Origin: Francisella philomiragia subsp. philomiragia ATCC 25015
GTDB taxonomy: Bacteria; Pseudomonadota; Gammaproteobacteria; Francisellales; Francisellaceae
Length of the DNA stretch: 64,000 bases
Assembly (NCBI RefSeq): GCF_000156715.1
Contig: NZ_DS999311.1
Coordinates: forward strand, 62,001 to 126,000
Direction of reading: 5' to 3'
Below are positions 26,672 to 34,535 of this stretch, piece by piece. Position numbers and translations under genes: made by a program. The notes under the pieces are model-generated. The model was given only the letters and a program-made list of their open reading frames with translations. It made no database searches and was not told the origin of the DNA. Within the stretch, counting starts at the first letter, position 1. The number at the start of each line of letters is the position of its first letter.

Positions 26672-26893
26672 ATGATTGTATTTTTAGTCATAGTGTTTTT
26701 ACTATTGGTAGATGTTACTATCGGAGGGTTTAATATCTCCAAGCTAATTAGAGATGTTTTTTGGTTTTTGATAATATCTTTTGTAATATTTTTGATTTTC
26801 TTTTCTAGCTCTAGTAATGATACAGCTACCACCAAAAACATAGATGATACATCTATTACAGCTAAAGAAAATAGCACTAACTACAAGCTTTGA
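26672..26893 (+). CDS. Small hydrophobic protein (73 aa)
   Basis: Seventy-three residues: two hydrophobic segments (MIVFLVIVFLLLVDVTIGGF and DVFWFLIISFVIFLIFF) and a polar Ser/Thr/Asn-rich tail. It is the only plus-strand gene in the element. It is supported by the promoter-operator at 26590-26616 and an AGG about five bases before the ATG. Its last bases overlap the convergent 86-residue gene. It resembles small membrane toxins or holin-like proteins only in size and topology. Confidence 0.45.
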   Translation: MIVFLVIVFLLLVDVTIGGFNISKLIRDVFWFLIISFVIFLIFFSSSSNDTATTKNIDDTSITAKENSTNYKL

Positions 26894-27137
26894 TAGCTAC
26901 TTTTTGTATGTTTTTTTGAGTATTATTTAGTTTATCATCTAATAATTTAGCTACTTTTTGATTTAATTTTTCGCCGTTAGTTTCCCCCAACATCTCCAAA
27001 ATATCATCATTGCTAATATCTAATAGCTCATCTTTGATAGATGATAATAATATTTTAAAAAACTCATTACGGGTTGTAGCATTTTTTAAATCTTCTTCAA
27101 GCTTTTCAAATCTCGCATCTTTGTTAGATTTCATCAT
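26877..27137 (-). CDS. Hypothetical helical protein downstream of TerS
   Basis: Eighty-six residues, highly charged and likely all-helical or coiled coil (ARFEKLEEDLKNATTRNEFF, then KLNQKVAKLLDDKLNNTQKN). Its start overlaps the stop of the TerS-like gene by 14 bases, so it is co-translated with it. Partners of terminase in satellites often redirect packaging, but nothing in this sequence proves such a role. Confidence 0.55.
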   Translation of the reverse strand: MMKSNKDARFEKLEEDLKNATTRNEFFKILLSSIKDELLDISNDDILEMLGETNGEKLNQKVAKLLDDKLNNTQKNIQKVAIKACS

Positions 27138-27648
27138 CTGTTATATTCTCCGCTTGGATTACTTTATTAACTGTTTTGGTGTAGTTATCGCATATCTCAA
27201 ATAGTGCCTCTTTGATTTCTGTTGATAGCTTTTGATTAAATATATCTTTGTCAGTTTCTCCGAATATTTCATACTCTGCACGCTCTGGAATATTCAAGAG
27301 TTTCTCCCGCATAAGTGCGAATAAATCAGCTAATGAGCTTATTACATCATTTACAGCTACCACTTTCTTTTGTGCTAGCTCTGCTTTAACTTGCTGTTCA
27401 TCTGCCTGAAACTTAGTAAGTCTAAGCTTTTGTTTTTTAAACTCGATGTTTAGCTCTTGCTCACTTTTTCCGCCTGCTCTGTCTTGTAAATATCCTATAT
27501 AGCGGTTTACATTCTCTTTTAGTGGATATTGGTTTTTACCTGTTTTTTTTAAAATATCTTGGCTTGTTAGCTGTTGTATTCTACGCTCTCCAATGCTCAG
27601 ATATTCCGATAATACCCCACTAGATACTATTCTCTCTGAACCCTCCAT
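27124..27648 (-). CDS. Nu1/TerS-like terminase small subunit
   Basis: A 174-residue protein with the phage DNA-packaging (Nu1) layout. It has an N-terminal winged helix with SSGVLSEYLSIGERRIQQLT, then QYPLKENVNRYIGYLQDRA, then a long charged helix (EFKKQKLRLTKFQADEQQVK) leading to a C-terminal domain with SLADLFALMREKLLNIPERA. The small subunit recognises the packaging site; no large subunit is present in the element. GGGGAGG lies five bases before the ATG. The upstream 400 bases carry repeats and a GC-rich dyad placed as in a cos region. Confidence 0.78.
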   Translation of the reverse strand: MEGSERIVSSGVLSEYLSIGERRIQQLTSQDILKKTGKNQYPLKENVNRYIGYLQDRAGGKSEQELNIEFKKQKLRLTKFQADEQQVKAELAQKKVVAVNDVISSLADLFALMREKLLNIPERAEYEIFGETDKDIFNQKLSTEIKEALFEICDNYTKTVNKVIQAENITDDEI

Positions 27649-27663
27649 AACCTCCCCTTTTAT

Positions 27664-27772
27664 CTTAATCTATATTAATATTATTTAAATTTATGCTCTT
27701 AATGTATATTAATTTTTATAAGCTTATTTTTGACAGCCTCGAACTCTATCAAAAAACCTTAATCTATATTAA
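27664..27772. repeat. Three 15-bp repeats upstream of terS (cosB-like)
   Basis: CTTAATCTATATTAA occurs at 27664-27678 and 27758-27772, and CTTAATGTATATTAA at 27698-27712. Each copy is itself nearly dyad-symmetric (TTAAT...ATTAA). In lambda three R sites bound by Nu1 lie between cosN and the Nu1 gene; the number and position here are the same. They could equally be operators for terS. Confidence 0.55.
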
Positions 27773-27809
27773 GAATTTTAACAAATCGATTTTAAGCCCC
27801 GTTTTTGCA

Positions 27810-27950
27810 TTTCGCTTGTACTTTTACATCATTTAAGCTATTTTTAGCTCTATGAGCCTTATTTGCGAAGCGAAACCCCTTTTTAAATCCCCTCGCAGAA
27901 CGTGAATCCCGCGCGTTTCGAACCTGCGCGCACCTCGAGATTTTGGAAGT
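27810..27950. other. GC-rich dyad region, candidate cos cleavage site
   Basis: In an otherwise AT-rich gap, bases 27890-27940 are markedly GC-rich. GCGCG (27911-27915) and CGCGC (27927-27931) form an inverted repeat around the palindrome TTCGAA (27917-27922). Outside it a wider inverted repeat TTTCGCTT (27810-27817) and AAGCGAAA (27868-27875) lies on the terS side. No ORF covers it. Position and symmetry fit a cosN-like nicking site upstream of the terminase binding repeats. Confidence 0.45.
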
Positions 27951-27965
27951 ACCTTTTTGTTATTT

Positions 27966-28048
27966 CTTAATATAAATCGCTCCAGCATAATATTTTATTA
28001 ATTATTTAAGTATTTTTACTTAATATTTATCTTAATATTTTCTTAATA
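27966..28048. repeat. CTTAATA repeat cluster distal to the GC-rich core
   Basis: CTTAATA occurs at 27966-27972, 28019-28025, 28031-28037 and 28042-28048; the last three are spaced 12 and 11 bases, about one helical turn. They share the CTTAAT core of the three longer repeats on the other side of the GC-rich dyad, so the core is flanked on both sides by related sites. Confidence 0.45.
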
Positions 28049-28073
28049 AAGATAACTGCATCATGATTGCTTT

Positions 28074-28430
28074 TTACTGCTTTATCTCCGCCCTATGGCT
28101 AAGAACTTTGTATACTTTTTCTATTTCATTAGGCTGAACTCTACCACTCTTTAGAACTTCTATACATTGGTTTAGCATTTTAACTATCTGATTATCACAC
28201 TTATATTTTTTAAACTTAATGCGTTCGCCTCCAAAGCAATCAATAAGCTTGTTAGCTGTCCACTCATTACCTACAAAAGCATAAAACTTATCAGCTTTAA
28301 CAGCATATCTAGATATTGGTATCATTATTCTATATCTAGTGTTGCCTTTTTGTTCCATCTTTTCACAAAGTCTATCCGCCTCATCAACTCCAATTGCATT
28401 AGATAAAAGCTTGTAATGTAGAGATATCAT
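28074..28430 (-). CDS. Hypothetical element protein (118 aa)
   Basis: A 118-residue protein without a recognised family. It starts MISLHYKLLSNAIGVDEADR and is helical, with a central beta segment (RYRIMIPISRYAVKADKFYA, then FVGNEWTANKLIDCFGG) and a basic C-terminal helix. A VGNEWTANKLIDCFGG turn could be part of a DNA-binding fold. It lies alone between integrase 1 and the cos-like region, with weak ribosome binding. Confidence 0.5.
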   Translation of the reverse strand: MISLHYKLLSNAIGVDEADRLCEKMEQKGNTRYRIMIPISRYAVKADKFYAFVGNEWTANKLIDCFGGERIKFKKYKCDNQIVKMLNQCIEVLKSGRVQPNEIEKVYKVLSHRAEIKQ

Positions 28431-28819
28431 TTAGAAAGTTATAATTATTTGTCCATATCTCTATTTTGATTAAATTATTTTTTTCTAGTGGGCTTTGTAG
28501 GTTATGACATTTTGTAGCTATATAGAGTTATTTTTATACTAGATATACAAAAAAGCTAAGGACTTGATAAAAATTAACCTCTAAACCAATAATACAAACG
28601 CTTTTAACATCTTAGATACTTTCTGATTAAATTAATAAAATATAGCTATATACCTTGTAAATACTACTATTTGAGATATATTTATTACCTTGTGTTATTT
28701 CATGTGTTACTAGCAATACTCTAAGATGATAAAAATATACTGTAATGATAATTTTATTGACTGCCCAATTATTGAAAAAATGGGCTGTAGATGATTATTT
28801 TATATTGGAACTGCAGCAA
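28431..28819. other. AT-rich intergenic stretch downstream of integrase 1
   Basis: About 390 bases with no supported gene. TAGCTATATA occurs twice (near 28516 and 28642). A weak hairpin (GCCCA/TGGGC, about 28764-28792) follows the integrase stop codon on its strand but has no T-run. The 18-bp direct repeat copy 2 abuts the right edge. The stretch could hold a promoter for the 118-residue gene; nothing else stands out. Confidence 0.5.
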
Positions 28820-28824
28820 CTAAC
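28807..28824 (+). repeat. 18-bp direct repeat, copy 2
   Basis: GGAACTGCAGCAACTAAC matches 18733-18750 at 16 of 18 positions in the same orientation. Its last bases form the stop codon end of integrase 1. Confidence 0.45.
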
Positions 28825-30055
28825 CAAGCTTTATAATATTTGAGCTTTCTTTGACTTCATCAACATAATCTGCCCATAGCTGTAGCATTTGGCTACGCTC
28901 TAGTAGATAGTCGTTTTTATCGTATATTTGGTCTATTTTATTTTCTTTAGTATGGCTTAGTATCATTCTAATACTGTCATTACTCCATCTATATTTACTT
29001 GATATACTGCTTAGATAAGTTCTTACTGATTTTCTAAAGCCATGAGTAACTTGTTTAGGCTTATCTATTCCATCATATCCAAGCGTATCCTTTAAAGCTT
29101 TTGATAAGCAATCTATAGTGATATGTTTATTTTTTGTATTAGTAGAGTGAAAAACATATTTATAATTACCATTATACTGTCTAACCTCCTCCAGTATCTC
29201 ATAAGCTTGTTTTGATAATGGTTGTCTAAAATCTCTACTCATTTTCATATTTTCACTAGATATAAAAGCAAAAGGTATTACTTTGCCATCTATAATAGTC
29301 TCTTGGATATCCTCCCACCTCAATTCTACAATATTACTAGGTCTAAACCCCACCAAAGTAGCAAATTTCAAAGCCATTCTAGTAGTGTATTGTCCTTTGT
29401 AGTTCTCAATATCATTAAGTAGCTGACTAAAATTGTATTTATCTTCTATCGGATTAATAAAATCATAGCCTTTGCTATTCTCTTTATCTAGTTGTAAGCC
29501 AAAAGTAGCATTGTATTTACAAATACCTTTACCAACTGCGTAATTAAATATCATATTTAGAATAAGCTTAAGCTTTCTTTGATTGCTAGGGGTGTTTTTT
29601 TCTAATATCTTGGCTATTTGGAACGGTTCAATATCATTTATATTAATATTTTTAAATTTTGGTAGTATAAGTCTAGTATATACAGAATAATTAGCCTTGT
29701 AGTTTTTTTCACTTTTCCAGCCATTAGGTTTATTTGGTCTTTTCATATCAAAAGCTTTATCTGCTACCACGCTAAAAAGCTTATCATCTTGATATATTGC
29801 TTTTTCTTTTTCTATTTTAGGGTCTTTACCGCTAGCTATTAGCTGTTTGTACTTTGTCGCCTCTTCTCTAGCTTGTTTTAGTGATATGCTCGGATAGCCT
29901 CCAATACCTATCCAAGTATTTTTATATCTAAATTGCCATGACTTAGTACCCTTAGCCGTAACTTTGAGGTGCAAGCCTCCGCTATCTGCTAATCTATAAT
30001 CTTTGCCAGTTGCTTTTAAGCTCTGAATCTTACTAACTGTAAGAGTTTTAGCCAT
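28820..30055 (-). CDS. Tyrosine integrase 1 (P4-like, tRNA-Ser specific)
   Basis: A 411-residue recombinase with an N-terminal DUF4102 domain (GLHLKVTAKGTKSWQFRYKN, then GIGGYPSISLKQAREEATK) and intact catalytic residues: Arg in LVGFRPSNIVELRW, HGFRK, MILSHTKENK and the Tyr of IDQIYDKNDY. It lies next to the tRNA-Ser gene, pointing inward. Between the two are the arm-type repeats and the att site. This is the enzyme that should integrate and excise the whole 12.1-kb element. Confidence 0.92.
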   Translation of the reverse strand: MAKTLTVSKIQSLKATGKDYRLADSGGLHLKVTAKGTKSWQFRYKNTWIGIGGYPSISLKQAREEATKYKQLIASGKDPKIEKEKAIYQDDKLFSVVADKAFDMKRPNKPNGWKSEKNYKANYSVYTRLILPKFKNININDIEPFQIAKILEKNTPSNQRKLKLILNMIFNYAVGKGICKYNATFGLQLDKENSKGYDFINPIEDKYNFSQLLNDIENYKGQYTTRMALKFATLVGFRPSNIVELRWEDIQETIIDGKVIPFAFISSENMKMSRDFRQPLSKQAYEILEEVRQYNGNYKYVFHSTNTKNKHITIDCLSKALKDTLGYDGIDKPKQVTHGFRKSVRTYLSSISSKYRWSNDSIRMILSHTKENKIDQIYDKNDYLLERSQMLQLWADYVDEVKESSNIIKLG

Positions 30056-30099
30056 ATTATTGTATCCTCAATTCAAAAATTTAGTGTATCTTTTTACTT

Positions 30100-30121
30100 A
30101 GGATACGTTATAGGATACGTT
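30100..30121. repeat. Right integrase arm-type sites (two AGGATACGTT copies)
   Basis: AGGATACGTT at 30100-30109 and 30112-30121 with a 12-base period, located between the start of integrase 1 and the tRNA. It mirrors the left-end pair at 18233-18254. The integrase promoter must also lie here, so binding may repress the gene. Confidence 0.65.
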
Positions 30122-30233
30122 TTAGCAAGTGCTTAGTTGATGTTAGTTGATAACGGTTGATACTATGAAAGGCTTTGTTTTATTGATTTTATTTGATTTT
30201 TGATATTGGTTAAATCTAGTTGAAATTAGACTA

Positions 30234-30258
30234 TGGCGGAGAGGAAGAGATTCGAACT
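30234..30258 (+). repeat. attR-type sequence within the tRNA-Ser 3' end
   Basis: The 3' 25 bases of the tRNA gene, read on the plus strand as TGGCGGAGAGGAAG followed by AGATTCGAACT. They match the left copy at 18156-18180 with three mismatches. The tRNA remains complete because integration restores its 3' end. Confidence 0.85.
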
Positions 30259-30323
30259 CTCGATAGTCGTTAAACTATACACGCTTTCCAGGCGTGCTCC
30301 TTCAACCACTCGGACACCTCTCC
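30234..30323 (-). tRNA. tRNA-Ser (GGA)
   Basis: Read on the minus strand, the gene starts GGAGAGG at 30323 and pairs with CCTCTCC near the 3' end; discriminator G and an encoded CCA follow. The anticodon loop CTGGAAA gives anticodon GGA, which reads UCC and UCU serine codons. A long variable arm (TATAGTTTAACGACTAT region) confirms the type II tRNA-Ser structure. It is 90 bases and the insertion target of the element. Confidence 0.95.
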
Positions 30324-30366
30324 AAAGAGATATTAAGTATACAGCAAAAGCTTATATTTTCAACTT

Positions 30367-31125
30367 TTAGATAATCATTACACCGCCAGAAACAAACATC
30401 AAAATTATGAATAAATTCTTTAGAAGCTTTGGAGAAATTATCCCTAAATAATTAACTGCCAAAAGACTGCCTGCCAATGCAAATATACCAGATGATACTA
30501 ACAATGGAATATTTAGATAACCAAGTGTTGATGGTACATTAACACTAATTCCATAAGTAAGTACAAATGCTGCAATTGATGAGTTTATAAGTACACAGAT
30601 ACTAGTTATAGCTATGGCTTTTTTGATATCTGTACCAATCTTTATAAAAAACATTGTTGCAAATGTTGTTGAGCTTGCTAAAACACTCAACACACCACAA
30701 AAACTAAAAATACTATATCTAGCACTTCTAGGTAATTTAACAACCTTATTATCATTGTGCAATATCATCCAGATACCACTTCCAAATAATAATATTGCAA
30801 AGACTATTTTCAAAAGATCTGTATTTATATGTTTTGCAACTATTGAGCCTACTAACGCCCCTATAGATAAATATACTAAATAATACTTTAATTCTCCTAA
30901 GTGTATATTACCCTTACGATAGTGTTTGTATGTTGCTATAGAACTTAAAAATATAGACATCCCACAACAAGTCGTTATAGCTATTTGCATAGCAAAGTCC
31001 GCTCCATAAGTATGTACAATTATAAAATAAAAAGCTGGAACCGCTATCAAACCGGCTCCTCCACCAAGTAGCGTAGAAATAAAACTAGCTACAAAACCGA
31101 CAATTGCTCCTAATATGATTAACAT
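30367..31125 (-). CDS. TSUP (TauE/SafE) family transporter
   Basis: A 252-residue polytopic membrane protein with the family's opening GAIVGFVASFISTLLGGGAG and the repeated second-half block with AITSICVLINSSIAAF. TauE/SafE proteins export sulfonates, sulfite or related organic anions. The stop lies about 43 bases from the tRNA 5' end. A YheO-like regulator is 17 bases upstream in the same direction, so it probably controls this exporter. Confidence 0.85.
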   Translation of the reverse strand: MLIILGAIVGFVASFISTLLGGGAGLIAVPAFYFIIVHTYGADFAMQIAITTCCGMSIFLSSIATYKHYRKGNIHLGELKYYLVYLSIGALVGSIVAKHINTDLLKIVFAILLFGSGIWMILHNDNKVVKLPRSARYSIFSFCGVLSVLASSTTFATMFFIKIGTDIKKAIAITSICVLINSSIAAFVLTYGISVNVPSTLGYLNIPLLVSSGIFALAGSLLAVNYLGIISPKLLKNLFIILMFVSGGVMII

Positions 31126-31142
31126 TATTTTTTTCCCTATGA

Positions 31143-31766
31143 TTATTTAAGATAGTTATAGACAGTAGCTCGACTAACATTTAGTGCATTTGCAATGTAT
31201 TTACTAGCATTCTTACCATCTAGTGCGCCTTGTTGTTTAAGTTCTAAAATCAAATTTTTCTTTTGATCCCTTGTTAAATTATCGATTGGTAGATTATTAT
31301 CTATACAATATCTCTGCACAAAATTGTTAATTTTTTCATAAAAAGTATCTTTAAAAAGGCTCTGTTGCTGCTGCGACATTTGCATATTGTTATTATTTAG
31401 AAATACGTTTATTAAGCTTTGATATCTATCAAATACAGAAACATCTAAATTTATACATAATGTTCCAATAACATCATTTGTTGAGCTTTTAATTACAGTG
31501 ATAATGCATTTCATTTTGCGCCCATCATAATTTACTTTGTCGTACGGCCCTATTACAAAATCGTCATACGCATCTAAATCTATATGGTCTAAATATGATA
31601 TATCTCCAATTTCTCTTTTAGAGATAGGATTAAAAATCGCCACTATCTTGTTCTTAGATAAATCATGAATTACAACTTCTGCAAAAGGATGCAAAAGCCT
31701 ACTTATAGCTTCCGCGACATTTATAAATTTTTCTAACTCAGGATTCATTTTGATATCTAAAACCAT
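31143..31766 (-). CDS. YheO/DauR-like PAS and helix-turn-helix regulator
   Basis: A 207-residue protein. The N-terminal YheO-like PAS domain runs to about residue 120 (AEVVIHDLSKNKIVAIFNPI). A C-terminal helix-turn-helix reads YIANALNVSRATVYNYL. Two starts are possible: ATG 31766 and ATG 31748 (MNPELEK). The predicted -10 box at 31776-31781 leaves almost no leader for the first, so the shorter form is plausible. DauR represses amino-acid metabolism genes in Pseudomonas; the ligand here is unknown. Confidence 0.8.
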   Translation of the reverse strand: MVLDIKMNPELEKFINVAEAISRLLHPFAEVVIHDLSKNKIVAIFNPISKREIGDISYLDHIDLDAYDDFVIGPYDKVNYDGRKMKCIITVIKSSTNDVIGTLCINLDVSVFDRYQSLINVFLNNNNMQMSQQQQSLFKDTFYEKINNFVQRYCIDNNLPIDNLTRDQKKNLILELKQQGALDGKNASKYIANALNVSRATVYNYLK

Positions 31767-31775
31767 TTTTTAGAT

Positions 31776-31805
31776 ATATTAGTCTATTTTAGACTTTTTT
31801 GTCAA
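31776..31805 (-). promoter_or_regulatory. Promoter with embedded operator dyad for the YheO-like regulator
   Basis: On the minus strand TTGACA (31805-31800) and TAATAT (31781-31776) are separated by 18 bases. Between them lies the perfect dyad AGTCTA-3-TAGACT (31781-31795). An operator placed between -35 and -10 is an ideal repressor site, suggesting autoregulation of the regulator-exporter operon. Confidence 0.6.
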
Positions 31806-31814
31806 CAAAATATT

Positions 31815-32741
31815 TTAATAAGATTTAAACTTAGTACTGCGACATATATTTATAAAGTTAACAATTATAGGTCCAATAATATTCTGCCAAATTGCATAAA
31901 AAGTTGCAGCAATAGCTGCTTGATTACCAAAGAAGGTCAAAGCTATTACAATCCCTAAACCAACATCTAATATACTAAACTCAAATAGCAAAGCTAATCT
32001 ACTATCAAAATCCAGGCCCAAAACTTTACCTATTAAATATCCAAACACATTAGCAAATATACTAAGGATTATAACGCTCAAAATAATATCTAAAGGTACA
32101 AGTATAATAGCGTCTTTATTTAAAGCTGTTACAACTATTACTATTAGCATAATCAAGAGTATTGGAATACTGGAGATTTTCTTTAAAGTTGAATCATTTA
32201 GTTTAGTAAATTTACTAATTAAAATTCCTAAAACTATCGGTAAGATAACTATTATTGCCATTGTTTCAAACATACCAAACCAGTCTAACTCAATACTCTT
32301 TGCAAAGAAGAAATAGATGATCAGTGGCATAACTATTGGTGCTAACAATGTTGTTAAGAAAGTTAAACTAACAGTAAGTGAAATATTTGCTCTAGCTAAT
32401 AAAGCCATAACTCCTGAAGCCGTGCCTCCTGGACAAGCGCCAACAATAACTAGACCTATCAATGCGGTTAAACTCAACCCAAAAATCTTACCAATTATAA
32501 AAGCAGCTATTGATGTAACAGTTAATTTCAAAAACAATATAACTAGTAGCTTTCCCTTGAGGTTAGCGACTTTTACAAAATCTTTTGGTTGTAGATGAAG
32601 TCCAATCACCAACATAATAGTAGCTAACAAATAAGTAATATATGGCTTTAATGGTATAAATATGTAAGATACCGATATAGCTAAAAGAACTCCTAGTATT
32701 ACTATAATTGCAAAATATTTCTGGATAAAATTCATTTTCAT
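31815..32741 (-). CDS. Bile acid:sodium symporter (BASS) family transporter
   Basis: A 308-residue membrane protein with about ten helices. The VIGLHLQPKDF and LVIVGACPGGTASGVMALLARA blocks match the BASS/SBF family, and the SLTFLTTLLAPIVMPL helix is typical. Members move bile acids, pantoate, pyruvate or other organic anions with Na+. It is in the same direction as the regulator-TSUP pair but has about 49 bases between them that contain the regulator's own promoter. Confidence 0.82.
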   Translation of the reverse strand: MKMNFIQKYFAIIVILGVLLAISVSYIFIPLKPYITYLLATIMLVIGLHLQPKDFVKVANLKGKLLVILFLKLTVTSIAAFIIGKIFGLSLTALIGLVIVGACPGGTASGVMALLARANISLTVSLTFLTTLLAPIVMPLIIYFFFAKSIELDWFGMFETMAIIVILPIVLGILISKFTKLNDSTLKKISSIPILLIMLIVIVVTALNKDAIILVPLDIILSVIILSIFANVFGYLIGKVLGLDFDSRLALLFEFSILDVGLGIVIALTFFGNQAAIAATFYAIWQNIIGPIIVNFINICRSTKFKSY

Positions 32742-32871
32742 GGTTATTAACTATATTATTTAAAATTATTTTACATACTAAATTAAATATAAGAATAGAT
32801 TGTTATCTTTTATAGCAATTAAAATAAGAAATAGGCTTGGAGAACGTTAATTGAATATTTTCAGATAAGAT

Positions 32872-33009
32872 TTATTTTTTATTTTTTGCTCTCCGACATC
32901 TTTCAGAGCAGTATTTTACTTCATCCCATACTTTTGCCCATTTCTTACGCCAAGTAAATGGTAAGCCACATACTACACAAACCTTCGTAGGCAAATGCTG
33001 TTTTTTCAT
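32872..33009 (-). CDS. DUF2256 small zinc-ribbon-like protein
   Basis: A 45-residue protein with two CxxC-type pairs: [16 protein letters not shown] and YCSERCRR. This is the DUF2256 pattern, often found beside photolyase genes. Its ATG overlaps the stop of the Fe-S photolyase gene (ATGA). The short basic tail ends in AKNKK. It should bind one zinc. Because it is very small it is easily missed. Confidence 0.85.
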   Translation of the reverse strand: MKKQHLPTKVCVVCGLPFTWRKKWAKVWDEVKYCSERCRRAKNKK

Positions 33010-34535
33010 ATACCTAATTCCTCAAGAAATTTTTGACTATCTTGTCTAATTACTTCTTTCTTCTCATTAGTCATCTTTTCATAAGATTTATAAATCATTA
33101 CCAAGCGTGGGTTATTAGCGAGCTTTGATTTATTTCTAGCTAAGAAATCCCAATATAAGTAATTAAATGGACAAGCACCACCTCCATTTTTCTCACTGAC
33201 TTTATAACTACAATTATCACAATAGTTTGACATTTTTTTGATATAGCTCCCACTAGCAGCATAGGGTTTACTTGCCAAATATCCACCATCTGCAAAAAGT
33301 ACCATTCCTGATACATTTGGTAACTCAACCCACTCATAAGCATCTGCATATACTAACAAATACCACTCATTGACATACTTGGGATCAATCCCAGCTAATA
33401 ATGCAAAATTACCAAGCACCATGAGTCTTTGTATATGGTGCGCATAAGCATTCTCTTTAGTTTCTTTGACACACTGATGTAAACAATTCATCTTAGTCTC
33501 AGTGTCCCAATAGAAGCTTGGTAATTTACGCGTAGCTTCAAGATAGTTCATATCGCGATAATCTGGCATTTTTAACCAATAAACACCGCGTACGAACTCT
33601 CGCCAACCAAGAACCTGACGGATAAAACCCTCAATAGCATTTAAAGGAGCATTACCTTTATAATATGCTTTTTCAGCAGCCTTGATACACTCCATAGGTA
33701 ACAGTAAGCCACTATTGATATACATAGAAATATGAGAGTGATACATCCATGCCTGCCCTTCAAGCATAGCATCTTGATAATCTCCAAAACTGCTAAGCCT
33801 CTCATTAATAAATAAATCTAAAGCTTCGAGTGCTTGCTCCCTAGTAACAGCATAATTAAATGGCTCAATATCACCAAAATTATTGCCAAAAGTTTTCTCA
33901 ACAAGCTTAATTACTCGCTTAGTTATATCATCTGCTTTACTTTTATATGATTTTGGGATTTGCATACAAGAACTTGGTGTTTTACGGTTTTGACTATCAT
34001 AATTCCACTGTCCGCCTTCTGGCTTACCATCATTATCAAGCAAAATATCGTGCTTAGTACGCATATAACGATAGAAATATTCCATGCGTAGTTGCCTATA
34101 ATTTTTTGACCACTTCGCAAACTCATCTATTGTAGCTAAGAATCTATCATCTGTGCGTATTTCAACATTTATTGAAAAATCTTTTTGCCAGCTTTGAATA
34201 TCTTTTAATACACGATATTCACCTGGTTCTGTGACAATAAGCTTTTGCACTCCAAGCTTTTCAATAACTTTCTGAACTTCACTATAAAATGAACCAGTAT
34301 TCTTTGGATCATCTAATTTTGTATAACAAACTTTATAGCCTAATTTATGCAACTGTAGTGCAAAATGGCGCATCGCTGAGAAAATATACACTAGCTTCTT
34401 TTTATGATGCTTAACATAGCTGGCCTCTTGCATGACCTCACACATCATCACAACATCATCTGCTTTATCACAATCTTTCAAGCTAGAGATACTCTGTGAT
34501 AGTTGATCTCCTAGAATTAATCGTAAAGTCCTCAT
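33006..34535 (-). CDS. Fe-S bacterial photolyase (FeS-BCP, (6-4)-type)
   Basis: A 509-residue protein starting [15 protein letters not shown], the hallmark of the photolyase-related family that contains PhrB of Agrobacterium. The cluster-binding Cys set is visible: NYCDNCSYK with a further Cys 13 residues on (GGGACPF), and one earlier Cys in MNCLHQCVK. Family members repair (6-4) photoproducts using FAD, a lumazine cofactor and a 4Fe-4S cluster. It overlaps the neighbouring photolyase gene by one base (TAATG). Confidence 0.9.
   Translation of the reverse strand: MRTLRLILGDQLSQSISSLKDCDKADDVVMMCEVMQEASYVKHHKKKLVYIFSAMRHFALQLHKLGYKVCYTKLDDPKNTGSFYSEVQKVIEKLGVQKLIVTEPGEYRVLKDIQSWQKDFSINVEIRTDDRFLATIDEFAKWSKNYRQLRMEYFYRYMRTKHDILLDNDGKPEGGQWNYDSQNRKTPSSCMQIPKSYKSKADDITKRVIKLVEKTFGNNFGDIEPFNYAVTREQALEALDLFINERLSSFGDYQDAMLEGQAWMYHSHISMYINSGLLLPMECIKAAEKAYYKGNAPLNAIEGFIRQVLGWREFVRGVYWLKMPDYRDMNYLEATRKLPSFYWDTETKMNCLHQCVKETKENAYAHHIQRLMVLGNFALLAGIDPKYVNEWYLLVYADAYEWVELPNVSGMVLFADGGYLASKPYAASGSYIKKMSNYCDNCSYKVSEKNGGGACPFNYLYWDFLARNKSKLANNPRLVMIYKSYEKMTNEKKEVIRQDSQKFLEELGI

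Noticed and set aside
26662-26877. 71-residue minus-strand ORF opposite the 73-residue protein
   Set aside because: The plus-strand frame has a promoter, an operator and a hydrophobic plan; the antisense frame has none of these.
27890-27940. GC-rich patch as a tRNA fragment
   Set aside because: TTCGAA resembles a T-loop, but the flanking bases do not pair as a T-stem and no acceptor or anticodon arm can be drawn.
27664-28048. CTTAAT repeats as a CRISPR array
   Set aside because: The units are too short and unevenly spaced, and no cas gene is present.
28762-28792. Rho-independent terminator after integrase 1
   Set aside because: The stem is only five paired bases with a long loop, and no T-run follows on the integrase strand.
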